Shown here: positions 11,240 through 22,793 of the stretch, piece after piece
Layout of the letters: each line of letters begins with the position of its first letter
Numbering within the stretch: position 1 is the stretch's first letter
From: Chalara sp. BL73
Lineage: Eukaryota; Ascomycota; Leotiomycetes; Helotiales
DNA length: 64,000 nt
Assembly: GCA_918026815.1 (NCBI GenBank)
Contig: CAKJVC010000073.1
Coordinates: 248,001-312,000 of the forward strand
Direction: 5' to 3'
The notes under the pieces: model-generated
The model's database searches: none
Told to the model about the DNA's origin: nothing
What the model saw: only the letters and a program-made list of their open reading frames with translations
Program-made: the position numbers and the translations under genes

Positions 11240-11466
11240 AGTGGGCGGCGACGACGCGGTAATAATTTTTGGAATTAATAGCTCAGGAGTGTTCGGGAGA
11301 GGTATGTAATACAACTGAAATAAAAATAAATAGAACTTTTAATGCATTTACAGATTTAAAGTCGCTTGAACTCGAAGTACCTACGTTTTGTCTCGTTACA
11401 GGGTGCGTCTCGGCACGCAGGGATAGACGTTAAATCTTTTTAGGCTTAATGTTGGTTCAAGTGTCT

Positions 11467-11644
11467 TACCTTCCACGGGGCAAAAGGCGTAGCTCTACTT
11501 TGTAGGCCACGCTCTTGCTCTTGATGAATATGGCAATAATTGTTGTTGTATTAGGTTCTACTCTAGATTCTACAAAATGGGGTTGTGCGGACTACGTGAC
11601 CTGGTGGGTCATACGCGGATCCGTAAACCCCTACTTCCTACACT
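11467..11644 (+). repeat. Repeat family H (LTR- or MITE-like)
   Basis: It carries GGCAAAAGGCGTAG, CGCTCTTGCT and ATTGTTGTTGTATTAGG. The second half recurs almost unchanged at 20695-20835. The first half recurs at 40141-40240 and 46948-47050. It ends CTACTTCCTACA. The element class is not determined. Confidence 0.6.
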
Positions 11645-11703
11645 TAATCATATTTGAAATTTATAACATTCCTTCTCACCACTCATTATATCATCAACAC
11701 ATA

Positions 11704-11865
11704 ATGTGTGATCGAGATCTCAGTTCAACGAAATACACATGTGGTCACATTATCCACAGAACGCCGGTACTAAGGAGTTGCAGCAAGAACTGTGGTGTCT
11801 ACAAAGACAACCATTTGGGATCAAAGTCAGCAAAAGTGCCATGTAATGATTGCCTTAAAGCTTGA
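11704..11865 (+). CDS. Small Cys-rich protein (53 aa)
   Basis: It begins MCDRDLSSTKYTCGHI and ends CNDCLKA. The CGH followed by spaced Cys residues and a terminal CxxC resembles a small fungal family that begins MCD, has an internal CGH and ends with CxxC. I know no function for that family; metal binding is plausible. A longer upstream frame runs through repeat H and is unlikely to be real, so I chose the internal Met. The short length limits confidence. Confidence 0.4.
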   Translation: MCDRDLSSTKYTCGHIIHRTPVLRSCSKNCGVYKDNHLGSKSAKVPCNDCLKA

Positions 11866-11943
11866 CGAGGCACTTGCTTCACAACGAGGATTGTACCGGT
11901 AGCTTAGATGTCCCAAACTTAAGTCAGATATCAATCGCAGTAT

Positions 11944-13162
11944 TTAATTTTGTGAAACCTCAATGTCATTCTCCTGCAAAAACGAACTGCACTCTTCAAG
12001 TCGGCTCTGCCACTCTGAATCGCCTATAATTGGCGCGTTGGTTAACATTATCTCGATTATAATTTCTGTAACAACTCAAGCTGGATAGGGATCTCGATCC
12101 GTGGATCTAGATAGAAGGACTCAGAGGTGTAAACAACTATCAATTGTTATAACTAAGAGAACAAGCTACAGACAGAAGGGAAGGAAAGCAGTGCTCTATA
12201 TACAGGAACTGGCCGGAGGCCAGGGTAGGCGAGCTTTGCGGTGTCCGGTGCTGAGCTCCGTCCGAGCTCTGGGGCATCCGGTGGTGAGCTCCGCCCCGGA
12301 AGGCCAGGGCCGTGACAATTTCAAGCAGAGAGATAGAAACATAGCGCTTCCTCCAACAATCCTGAATAATCATGTCGAACATGACCCCTTTTGTTGATGG
12401 AAAATCATTCAAGTAAAACCTCTGGACTTGGTCTGCCGCGTCTTGGAGCGGCTCAGTCCCTGTACTGATGGCAAAGATGCAAGATCCAACGGCTAATTGC
12501 TCGCTTCCACAGCTAGCGATACAGGGGTTGAAAGTCTTCAGGTCAGAAACTTGAGAAAACCCTGGTGTTGCGCACCGTAATCGCTCACCAGCTTTGACAG
12601 TATCGCCGAAATAAGCGAGCTTGATATGACTCTCCTTGCTAATAAGTATGTTTGCAGGCCGCAAGTCACTATGAATTAACTCATTTTGTTCCAGAAATGC
12701 CACAGTACTGGCGAGTTGCTTTGTCCAGCGGACCACAGTATATTCGCTGACTGGGTGCTGCTCTCGGTTTCTGTTTCGAAATTCAAGCGTAGTAGCAAGA
12801 CGCTTTAAAAAGATGCTTTGCGGAACAATCAAGAAACAACGGATATTAATGTTAGGGTGTGCCGGTTCGATTTGTTTTACAAATTGATATATAGCCTTCT
12901 TATGTTCTAGAGACGGAACACTCGCTTCATGATTCGCGATGTCTTTATTGTCGGGATTGTTGTAGCTAAGAAGTGTTTTGAAAACTATAGCATCATTTAT
13001 GCTATAAACATGAGCTCCAGAGCCAGTGGCGAGGAAGTCGTACGGTTGGAGAGTGGGCAAAAGCACAAGTAAAGTCCGTTGCATGTTGTCAAGTGCGCGA
13101 TTGTCAACGACTAGTTGCATGACTAAATTTATAATCGCTAGATCTCCACTTAAAATTTCCAA
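11944..13162 (-). pseudogene. Protein-kinase-like gene interrupted by a solo LTR
   Basis: From Met at 13162 the frame shows a glycine-loop-like LATGSGAHVY, a VFKTL lysine strand, and the catalytic-loop variant LIHSDLRPANIL followed by LAYFGD in the DFG place. The HSDL and YFGD variants cast doubt on normal catalysis. At 12318 the frame enters a solo LTR and, read through, ends at 12140 with an LTR-derived tail. If the LTR and one ATTTC copy are skipped, the same frame continues LEIIIEIMLTN... for about 37 codons to a stop at 11944-11946. The ancestral protein was therefore about 320 aa in one exon. Whether the truncated fusion is made is unknown. It resembles degenerate kinase-like proteins common beside fungal NLR genes. 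Confidence 0.75.
12067..12317 (-). mobile_element. LTR-A solo LTR with 5-bp target duplication ATTTC
   Basis: The inverted copy reads TGTAACAACTCAAGC to GGCCGTGACA. It is flanked by ATTTC on both sides (12062-12066 and 12318-12322). This is a clean solo-LTR footprint inside a kinase-like reading frame. Confidence 0.9.
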
Positions 13163-13549
13163 ACTAGGCCTATTTGGTTGCGAGTGTCAGCTAAGCATCT
13201 GAGGGGTTATGGGGCTATTCAGTCGGCCAGCTAATCATTAGAGAATCAAAAGTAAAATTATTATTATTATTATTACTTTTATGACAGGCTGATAGTGCCA
13301 CTAACACGGTCCTATAAGCCTGGAAAGGCGGTTTGTAGGTGCTTCAATACGAAAATACTAAACTAAGGAGGGGTAGGTGTACCAGAACTCGCATCAGGCC
13401 GTCACGCTTACAAAATAGTGTTTTTATTCCACATGACTCTGACAGCTCAGCTCTCAAGCTTGTGTCAAGCACCAGCGCAATGGACGTATCAGCGTGAAGG
13501 TGCCAAGTATCAATAAGGCATATATTTCAACTATTGGATCTTCCAGAGT
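13163..13549. other. Intergenic; contains a short (TTA)n run
   Basis: A TTATTATTATTATTA microsatellite lies near 13259-13273. No gene was seen. Confidence 0.4.
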
Positions 13550-14772
13550 TCATCCAGACTTCTCCTCAGGGTAAAATGATGAGGATACATCAATTTGAGA
13601 GTGGTCAGATTTTCGAAGTTCAGGTCCTTCTCGATTTCCCGAGAAAATTCCGCTGCTTGGTATATCTTCCAAGTCTAGGCCGCTGACACTATGTTCCAAA
13701 CGATCAATGCCAGGTTCAAGAAGGTACCTGAGGCTACATTCATGTCCCCTATCTAGCGATTCTTTCCCTCTCTTCTTCTTCATCTTCTTGCTAAAAGATG
13801 GGCTGGCCCAAGGATCTTCTTCTGCCTCCTCTAAACGCAGATGGGCCTCAGAATGTGGTGATTGAAAGGAGCGCACAGCGTATGCTATCCCAACAACGCT
13901 GATTGTGGCATATGGCTCCGAGGGACGGGGCCATAATCCGAGAGGTCGGATTTGCTTTAGTAGCGCGCCAAGTAGTATTGAATCGCATTCAAAAGTACAC
14001 CTCAGTTCGCTTACAAATAAACTATCGACAACTCTGTGAATGCTAGTAGTGAACCGTTCAAGGAGCTCTAGTCGCTGCTTGTTAACTCTGTCTGATTGCC
14101 TCTTAGTGAAGGTAGAAATAGTCGTACAAACTACTCACCAGCTATTATAGAGCGTATTGGAAGATCGATTGTCTTAAATAGATCCGTACTGTGCAATATG
14201 GCTGTCCGCGTAGCTGACCTGAACAGACCAGGTTTTCGGAAAACAAAGGAAACAAAGATCCAGAGTATAAGATCCCTACCATACTCTTTAGGGAGCGAGT
14301 TTTCTAGTTGGCTAATCCAAATATCCCCGAAGACTCCCACTTGCTCATAGCAGTCTAAGTCGTCTACCCATTCCGAGACCTTGGCAACCATCTCGAGGCT
14401 AAGAGACCGGGGAACCTTACTGTTTTTTCCGTGAATAATATTGAGCAGGATCTTGAGGGCCTCAGGGTCAAAGGTATCTATAGTCACCTTCCGGCAATTT
14501 GCCTCTAGAAAGGCGCTTTCTAGCATCTTCTTAAAGCGGTGGGAAGCCAGAGTCAGGTGTTTCGATGAGACTTTGAACCGTAATTCAGGTAGAGGCGATG
14601 GAGAGATATCATCACTTGGAGCGCAAGGGGTTTCGATGTTCTTAGCATCAGATTCTCCAACTTTAATATCTGACAATCCTTCGGCGTGGTCCCAGGGCGC
14701 GAACGATTCTCTAAGAGCATGGTGGATAATGATGACGTCGCCGTCAGGGTCCACTACATACAACTCGGCCAT
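13550..14772 (-). CDS. BTB/POZ domain protein
   Basis: Two exons, 14772-14139 and 14091-13550, are joined by a 47-nt intron (GTGAGT to CAATCAG, phase 1), giving 391 aa. The N-terminus (MAELYVVDPDGDVII) and the segment LRFKVSSKHLTLASHRFKKML followed by LKILLNIIHGK are the fungal BTB pattern (about residues 65-135); this is a substrate-adaptor or oligomerisation fold. The C-terminal exon is helical and then low complexity, with a basic cluster KKMKKKRGK that could be a nuclear signal. The intron call is strong because both frames are open only up to the splice sites. No defects were seen. Confidence 0.8.
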
Positions 14773-15879
14773 AGAGGATGCGATGCATAAATAACAAGAG
14801 TAAAGATAATTACCTCTCTGTACTGTATTGTATGGGGAAGTGGAATAAAGTCGTCTTTAAGGCGTGAACATGAAAAAAGATGTATGTAGTGGTGCCTAAG
14901 TCACGTGAGAAAAGATAAAGCCGTACAGGCGACTGCACCTTTGTCGATTGGCTGCCCAATGTCACTGCTCCCACCTCATCAAACTGTTCAGCGCTCTGCC
15001 AAGAGAGAAAAACCTCTACTGCCAGGCGATCCAATAATAACCCATGCAGGCCGAGTTCCTGCAGTCAGGGACCAAATTCCTCAAAAATTGCTCCTACCAC
15101 GCGTTCTTCTGCGCCTGTTGGGTTCCAAGCTCAGAATGGTCGGATTTAATGTGAGACCGGTCTTTGAGGGAGTTGGACAGTGAGGAAATGAGGAAAACTT
15201 GTTCCTTTATAGATTTTTAAGTGACACAAGTGTCATCACACTAAGTTGGCGTGCTTATTATGATGGTCACGTGCATGAAAGCAATCGTCGAAAGTTGTTT
15301 CCTCCCCTCCAGAACTCCAAATTATGTGAATTTGTAATTACTTGTAGGAAACGATACTTCGATAGCATTGAAAAGTGTTCAGTCAATCATTGACAATAGC
15401 CACGACACCTATTGCACGCGGCGTAATTGAGATAGAGTGACGCTATACCACCGATCATCATCTGCCGCCTTGGTTCACAGGAAGATCCTGACCAGTGATT
15501 AAAGATGATAAAAAGGTGCCAAAAAAGAAAAGTGAGTCAATAGGGGGTACAAGGCTCGCTTAGCGCCCGCGATTTTGAATACAAGAGTTGTTGGCGAATC
15601 GCCTGCGTTGATTGATCATGATCGCCAATCACAGCCGATCATTGTCAACATGTCCTCATGCCGCCTTTTCTCCCACTGGATGTGTTGGCCAGGCTTGATG
15701 CCTTGACCGAATCTGTTCTTGGCTGAGACGTGGGTGAGCTGACGAGGCAGCCTGCATTTTGCTGCGTCTGCCTTGCCAACTTCGTCGTGGCCCAGCGGCT
15801 ACATATAATGCACCATGCCGAAAAGGAGCATTCGTCCGAATCCCATTTCCAGTCGTTCATAGGTATCTACATAGGGATT
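14773..15879. other. Intergenic, no gene recognised
   Basis: It lies between divergently transcribed BTB and UDG-like/zinc-knuckle genes. It contains several CACGTGA motifs (about 14901 and 15268). Short frames have no motif. The region upstream of 15880 stays open on the plus strand back to 15730, so an upstream start is possible for the next gene. Confidence 0.4.
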
Positions 15880-17889
15880 ATGGCAGATGTTCAATTCCCG
15901 AGCTCGTGTCTGGGGTTTCCAGTTGACCATCGGCTCGAACCCCTTTTCGGTACTGGACTTCCAACTCCGGAGCCCTTCGTTGGAGGCCATGCTCGAACAA
16001 TTGAGAGTTATGGCCGCCTTCTTCAAAAACATCAGGTGGTTATTTCTGACAATGAAATCAAGTTTGCAAAATGGCTTGCCATGCCGGAGACAAAAGGCGG
16101 CGTCGTGATTGTCCTTCTGCAGCCAGCAGAGCACCAACGCTATTTCTCCAATCACGACGAAACAGTGAAGGACTGCGATACTTTGGGCGCTGTTGACGAA
16201 GTCTGCAAGAAAGTTACTGGATGTGGCCTGGAGAAGATAAGCTGCTTCGACGCGTTCCCCTTTCACAAGATCCCTGTGAGCAAAAACCTGGACGAATATG
16301 AGGAAGAACTCGACGAAGCATATGCCATATTCCTTGATATGATCCAACAGAAGCAGCCAGATGTGGTGTTCTGCTGTTATCGCAGCCCGCATTATACCAA
16401 GTACAAAGACTTCCAGTGCATCGGAATTGGACGCACCCGCGATTTTCAAGTCCCTCTCCACGGCCAACGCTACACCTGTGTGAACGGCTTCCATCCGAGC
16501 TATGCTCTCAACTACCTCGAGGATAAAAGCGCATTGCGGAGCCTCTTCATTATGGAGGCAACGCAAGCATTCCGTCGAGCCAATGGAACCTGGAGAGAGA
16601 GCTCTTGGATGACCGATGTGCGCAAAAACTGTGCTGCCATCGTCCAGATAGACATCAAAAGTAAAAGACTGATCCCGATTATTTTTTCCTTTCTTATAAG
16701 CTGTGCATAATAACTGCTAACTTTGCGCTTGTCCCTAAGATAAGAAGGACCAGCCAAGCTGGACTCAACATGATTTTCAACGTGAGCGATTCTATTCATA
16801 TATGGAATTGGTAACGGGAGTGTTGGACTTCCTAAAATCTGGTGCATATGATGACATGACCAACGACGAGCTCTACAACCTCATTTTGAATCAGCGTTAC
16901 AACATCCTCCTCCCTAATTGTCTGCTACTCCTTGTCAAAATTATCGACTTTGAGGACCGCAAAGGCGACCGTCTGCAGGACAAAGGGTTTACACGACTGC
17001 ATCAGCAAGAGGAGCGCGATGTCCGGGATCTTAGACGGAACGTGGAGAAGACATGCGAAGAGTTCATAGGCTCTCTCTGCGCTGCTGGAGCATCTTTTCA
17101 AGCTGAGAAAGGAGGGATAGGTGTGTTAACCTCTGCTGGTTTGGATAAGATCCTTCTCCCTCATTTACCATTCACGCATCACTCTAGGTTCCAGTACCTC
17201 TTCAGACTCAGTTTCCTAGGCCTGGTGAAAGACCTTAACAGCGCTTTTACGTACCGGAGCAAAGGTCTCTACGGTATTGCCAGGAACGAGCTCGCTCAAG
17301 CGTTCAGACGCGCTGCTGGCCGCCTTGAATGGGCTTTAGCACAACATGTCGCTAGCAAACAGAGCCGTGTCCCGGAGGAAAACCTCGAGATCTTAAGCCC
17401 GTTCAAATCGCTGGCAATCAACAGCAGCCCTCAAAAGACTAAAGACGCGACTCGCCCTGGATTTTCGCAAATAAGAACGGCCCGGGCCTCATCATCCGCA
17501 TATCCACAATCACCGCCGGTCACGCCTTCACGACTTCCAACTGAGACAACCGCTCCTCTTCTTTCACAAGCCGCTATGCGGTCACCCCCTCCTACTCCAC
17601 CACGCTCCGGGCACATGTCACCCATTCGTTCGCCGCAGGCTGCCAGTTCTGCCCGGTCCCGCTCGGCACCCACCTGCACTAAGTGCAACCAAACTGGGCA
17701 CTCCTCCCCTGGCTGTCCAAAGACGCTGTGTTACCAATGTAAGTACCCAATAACGGTAGATAGCTCTGCGACGCTGCTTTCCTACTATACGACTATTACT
17801 ACAGGATAAAGAGAGCTAATAATCTATGTTTTCTGAAACATTTAGGCAAAAGGTTTGGACACATGAGTTTTGATTGTCCCTCAGCGTGA
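15880..17889 (+). CDS. UDG-superfamily-like protein with two C-terminal CCHC zinc knuckles
   Basis: Three exons, 15880-16660, 16740-17738 and 17846-17889, give 607 aa. Introns are GTAAAA..CCTAAG (79 nt) and GTAAGT..TTTAG (107 nt), both phase 1. The N-terminal 260 residues contain VVIVLLQPAEHQRYF, SCFDAFPF and VNGFHPSYALNYL. The HPS motif and the hydrophobic strand before a QP recall uracil-DNA glycosylase motifs, so I infer a UDG-like fold. The middle is helical. About 440-560 is Pro/Ser-rich. The end carries CTKCNQTGHSSPGC and, completed only by the last splice, CYQCKRFGHMSFDC, both CX2CX4HX4C knuckles that usually bind single-stranded nucleic acid. A nucleic-acid role is likely; glycosylase activity is unproven. 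The start at 15880 is the first Met before the conserved-looking part; 15730 is the alternative. Confidence 0.65.
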
Positions 17890-20285
17890 GCACTGAGTAA
17901 AGGTGTGGAAGAGAAGACGGAACGGCTTAATTCAGTACTGGATGATTTTGCGACTTTGTACTCGGGTTTCTACGCGTCTTTGTTTTCATACTTCGAGATA
18001 GGCAGGGCCATCTCCGTAGCGCATTGCTCGGTTTCAGAAACACTAGAAAAACTTACGCCGCGGCTTTGGCTGGGAACTGGCGGTCGGGGTACAGGGTGGG
18101 AGTGAGGAGACACTCAAAGCAGTGCCTCCAGTTATGGCAAGGTGACCTTATTAGAATTACAAGTTATATTTCACCATACACCAGTGTTGTACAGTAGGAA
18201 GCGAAACACTCTTTGATATAATCTTTGGACCCACATGTGCGGACACTAGCTCCGTTACGGTTTAGCTGAAATTCAGATCCCTGCATCAATGCTCTGTGGG
18301 GTCGGCGGCGAAAATGGACTACTGCCTGGGGATTCAGCTAACACTGGCAAGTTTTGGATCACAATCAAAAAGCAACTCCGCCAAACGACCCCTCGCTTCT
18401 TCCGGACCCCACTCGACCAATTTCCGCTCCTTCATCTCCTCTATCTTCCGTTCTACAAATGGCTCCATCGCATTCCTCGCTTCCTCGCTTAAAAGATGCA
18501 CTATTGTCTTCTAAAGCTCATTTTTCTCGACGCGATCTTCCCTCCGTCCAAAGAAACTCTCAGTGAGGCTTGCGGCAAGCCCTGGCAGCGGTGTATTTTT
18601 AAATGCATACTTACCCTTATGTCCCGTGGTGAGATTACCAGACCGTCTAGGCGATGCTTAGATAGAAGGGTCCCTTTAATCTAGAGGTCCGGTTTGGCTC
18701 TCTTATGTTATTCTAGTTATAGGAACCCAGCAGGGAGCCAAATTGGGACTCTTATTTAATGATTTGGCTCCTCCCCTGTAAAGAAGAGGAAAGCGGCGAT
18801 GGTGAGCCCAAACTGGAAGGGCGGGGAGAGAAGCAGTCTTGCTCGATAAGTGAGACAGAAAATATGAATTAGCACTAGACAGGGGTTTCTCGATTGTAGC
18901 AATCATTAAACCCCAGCTATCTTCATTTCTCAAGAATTTATAGGATTCCGCGACCAAACTTTGTGACCTGGACTGGCGATTTAGAATAGCACCTTCTCAC
19001 CCAAGCTCGCCATCCCATCCCATAAGGATACGCCGCCGTGTAGCATGTTATACTTTAGACGCAATCACTTCGAGGTGCAATATTTCAAACCGATATATAT
19101 GCAGTTGTAGTACTCCCGACGCTGGCGCATCCGTTACGATAGCGCTCGAGGAACGGCAGCGTTGAAAAGGAGCAAAATTGGGCTCCTTGACACCAGCGCA
19201 TCCATTGCGATGGCGCTTGATAGACGGCAGCGTTGAGAATGGATTTTATTAACATCATCCAATTTATTGCAGGTGTGGCTGTGTTTAGAGATCTTGCGGA
19301 CTGCACTGAAATAACCCGTCATGCAAGCACCATAACACTGGGTAAAATATATTCAAAAGCGAACTTATAAATAAAAAGAAAGCCTATAAATGCATGCGCC
19401 GACTTGCAGTGACTTCACTGAGGAGGCTCATCATCGCAGAGTATGTGAAGACAGGGCAACACTTGAGCAACCACTCCTCCGCCCCCGGCGGTAAAGCTGG
19501 ACTGCATTGCTGGTATGCAGTCAGGTTTTTCAAAGGGACAGTCTGGGCTTTGGCAGATATGTCAGCTGGTGGTGCGTAGAAAAATAGCTGTGGTTTCCTC
19601 CATCGAGATGCAAGATAGGCTTAATGATTGCTCAAAACGAGAACCCCTGTCTGGTCTAATGGAAAGAAAAACCTGAGCATCTGAGGATAGAATAGGGCAG
19701 GGCTAGAATCGTACGCCATGGGGACAAGTAACATTATGAAGGGGCTGACAGGGCTCACTCTATTTTTAGAATTGAGGGGTCAAGTCTGGCTCCTTACCGT
19801 TTGTGTTCTATGCGGGGAAGATTTAGGATCCAGTGAGTCGAGCCTCGACTCCGATATTAAAGAATGGCGATTGTAGGTCAGGTTCGGGCTCTGCTTTATG
19901 GTGCCTAGATCAAGGTGAGGTTAAAAGACATTGCAGACATTTTATAAGCCACATAATTTACTTGATCGCTCCGCCGCCGACCTTTTATGCTACAGATGGG
20001 TCGTTCACAGTTCAGGAGCGGTTCAGGTTGACACAGCACAGACCAACATTTTAGGCGGGTGGGGTTGACTGCCAGCCCGCCAATATTATCGCACATGTGT
20101 CCGGGGTGGTCTCTTCTTAGTAGCAAATTGTTTGTTGTTTCCGAAAATAAGAAACCCAAGTGTTGTAATGATGAAAAAAATGGTGGGGGAGACATAGAGT
20201 ACCTGACGCCGGCGCATTTATGTGGATGATTCGTTCAGTTCCCGGGTTTAGCTTCTTCAAGCGCATAATAATTAACGTACCTGAT
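17890..20285. other. Gene-poor stretch, decayed sequence
   Basis: No frame with recognisable motifs was seen on either strand. A partial direct duplication of about 50 bp sits at roughly 19125-19175 and 19193-19240 (GGCAGCGTTGA, GCGCATCC). A GGAGCCAAAT..ATTTGGCTCC inverted pair occurs at about 18735-18770. Confidence 0.4.
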
Positions 20286-20520
20286 CTGTAGCGGATGGAG
20301 GGCAACAGGAGGGACTGCAATATAACAAGTAAGACACGTGACTACGATGTAATAGAAACAGTGATGTATTGATATCAGAAGTATGTTTGTCAGTGTAGCA
20401 GATAAAACTCAAGCTTGCCTTTCTCCAGAAAGCTCTAGCTGTTCCTTATATCCTTTCAACCGTGCTGTAGTTGTATGCTGGTGGCTGCTGTAGCTGTATG
20501 CCTGTGGCTGCTAATCTCGG
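20286..20520 (-). repeat. LTR-F family, truncated copy
   Basis: It shares GGAGGGCAACAGGAGGGA, GATGTATTGATATCAGAAG and AGCTCTAGCTGTTCCTTAT with the LTR-F copies, in inverse orientation, and carries two or three copies of the GCTGTAGCTGTATGCCTGTG minisatellite. It loses similarity at about 20520. Confidence 0.7.
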
Positions 20521-20694
20521 GAGCTGTCAGCTAAGTGGGTCGCTCTCCATTTGCCAAGCCTTGCGTTCTTCCGAGCGACCTGTAGCGAAATGGCGCAACA
20601 GGTGGAATCTCCACGGGGAGATAGATGCAATGTGCCTTAAATACCAAAGGATCTACTAATACGACCCGGGGCTTTTGCCGCTGAATTTCACTGT

Positions 20695-20835
20695 TGGAAC
20701 GCTCTTGCTTTTGATGGATATGGTAATGATTGTTGTTGTATTAGGTTCTACTCTAGATTCTACAAAATGGGGGTCGTGCGGACCACGTGACCCGGTGGGT
20801 CGTATGTGGATCCGTAAGCCCCTACTTCCTACAGA
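20695..20835 (+). repeat. Repeat family H, second copy
   Basis: It matches 11505-11644 (CGCTCTTGCTTTTGATG, AGGTTCTACTCTAGATTC, ACTTCCTACAG). Confidence 0.65.
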
Positions 20836-21099
20836 TAGGTGACTTAACAATTGATCTTTTCCATCGCATGCTTTATGCTTTAGAACAAGTGGCTAATTCG
20901 CTGTTATGATCCCGATTGTTCAGACGCAGCACGGTTGGCTGACATGTCTTCTGGAGTGGTGAGGATACTAATACTTCGCGGGGCTGACGCTTTTTGTCAA
21001 ACGGATAGAACAGAATAGATTGTAACGTCCGTCTATGCGTAACGAGAAACCAACCGTGTCGAGAAAAAAGAATTAGGGTACTCCCTTATCAAAGGTTAT

Positions 21100-21336
21100 T
21101 GTTAGTACGAGTGAATAGCACACACCGCGACGCACGAACCACACGATGTATTATAGCTCTCGTACGTAGATTAGCACTTAGAATGAATCAAGAACAAGTC
21201 AACCACCTGCAACGAGCATATATAGCACTGCGCTGAAATGGCGGTGCTACGTGCCCCGTAAGTAACCGACTTAAGCAATTGCAAGTCATTAAATACGAAG
21301 AAGTATTACAGATAGTGATACAAATACTAACTTTTT
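21100..21336 (+). repeat. LTR-G (copia-type) LTR, copy 1
   Basis: It begins TGTTAGTACGAGTGAATAGC and contains CGCGACGCACGAACCACA and CAAGTCATTAAATACGAAG. It is paired in direct orientation with 21721-21948 across about 380 bp of non-repeated DNA, which is far too short for a full element. Confidence 0.75.
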
Positions 21337-21720
21337 GTGCATGTGCATTCCACTAAACTTTGATCTTTCTAGTTCTCTATATCAAGCTTTTACTATCTCC
21401 TTTAACTATCCTTCTATTCTTTCTCCTCTCTGGAATTTGGCTACGTTGTGGACAGTATAAAAAGAACGCAACCCTCGAATATTTAAAGCATCAGATCAAA
21501 CTTTCTTGACTTACGGCTTTCACAACATAGCAACTTTTGCGGCTACCCCCCTCAGGCATTCCAGGTCTCGACAGGGCCTTAAAGATCAAAGACTTACAAA
21601 AAAGTCGCGATGCGTAAGCTTTAAAGTCTCCACTTGAAGTCTAGCTTATTACTAACAAATACTAGCTACAATAGTCTGCTCGACGATGCGGAGCAGCCGC
21701 CTGTCTTCGAGGAACATAAC
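21337..21720. other. Short interior between two copia LTRs
   Basis: The stretch is pyrimidine-rich at first and contains no gag or pol that I recognise. It may be the untranslated leader of a deleted element, or unrelated DNA between two solo LTRs. Confidence 0.35.
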
Positions 21721-21948
21721 TGTTGGTATGAGTGAATAGCACACACCGCGACGCACGGACCACATGGATGTATTATAGCACTCGTACGTAGATTAGCACT
21801 TAGAACAATTAAGAACAAGTCAGCCACCTGCAACGAGCATAATAGCACTGCGCTGAGATCGGGGTGCTACGTGCCCCGTGGGTAACCGACTTAAGCAATT
21901 GCAAGTCATCAATACGAAGTATCACAGAGAGTGATACAAACAATAACA
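21721..21948 (+). repeat. LTR-G (copia-type) LTR, copy 2
   Basis: It begins TGTTGGTATGAGTGAATAGC and ends about CAATAACA. It shares long blocks with 21100-21336 and its first 55 bp with 3151-3205. The immediate flanks do not show an exact 5-bp duplication. Confidence 0.75.
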
Positions 21949-22362
21949 AAAGCTTGCAGCGCTCTTCGTCCGCCACAACCTCACAAGATTCTTGGTGTCC
22001 ATTTGATTCATGGCTACTTCAAACACCAGAAAATACCGTTATGCTAAAGAGCAACTTGGAAAATCCTTGTGGCCGTTAAACCAAAGTAACGGATATCGAC
22101 GCTGTCGAGCTCAGCACTGTTCATAGACATATTTTCGTTCTTACGAAAAATTGTTTCATCGCGTACAAGTACTAGGATAGACCTATACTTAACCTGTTTA
22201 GTGTTAAAAAAGAATTCTTCGCTGACTTTATCGACTATTTTGTCACAAACGGTTTTACGAATCTACTCAGCTTCCAGGTTCTTATTAATAGTATGAACTA
22301 CAACATGTCGGAGCTTATTCTCGACTAAAAAGCAGTTATGTTAAATGCAGCAGCTGTGCGAA

Positions 22363-22793
22363 TATAACAGCCAGAGCCGGTTAAGGGCGGATATCATAAC
22401 AGCTACAGCAGCCACAGGCATGCAGCTACAGAAGCCACCGGCATACAGCTACAGAAGCCACCGGCATACAGCTACAGCAGCCACCAGCATGCAGCTACAG
22501 CAGCCACAAGCATACAGCTACAGCAGCCACAGGCATACAACTACAGCAGCCATAAGGCATACCGCTACAGCAGCCACAAGCATGCAGCTACAGCAGCCAT
22601 AGGCATACAGCTACAGCACAGTTGAAAGGATATAAGGAACAGCTAGAGCTTTCTGGAGGAAGGCAAGCTTGAGTTTCTCTGCGAGACTGACAAGCATACT
22701 TTTGATATCAATACATCACTATTTCTATTCTATTGCAGTCACGTGTCTTACCTGTTATATTGCAATCCCTCCTGTTGCCCTCTATTTGTTACA
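22363..22793 (+). repeat. LTR-F family LTR with expanded minisatellite
   Basis: It begins TATAACAGCCAGAGCC and ends CTCTATTTGTTACA. Between about 22392 and 22617 lies an array of roughly ten imperfect 21-24-bp units of the type ACAGCTACAGCAGCCACAGGC. The same LTR at 30785 has only about three units and at 56394 about seven. Confidence 0.8.

Noticed and set aside
15799..16566. 255-aa frame on the minus strand
   Set aside because: Antisense to exon 1 of the UDG-like gene, which has consistent introns and zinc knuckles. No motif on the minus strand.
21100..21948. A complete short copia element bounded by two LTRs
   Set aside because: The two LTRs are only about 380 bp apart with no gag or pol. 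At best it is a large internal deletion or two neighbouring solo LTRs.
22345..22602. 85-aa frame rich in Ala, Thr, Tyr and Ser
   Set aside because: It is translation of the LTR-F minisatellite. The same array exists with other lengths in other LTR copies.
22392..22617. Regular short repeats that might suggest a CRISPR array
   Set aside because: Units are head to tail without unique spacers, inside an LTR of a eukaryotic genome.
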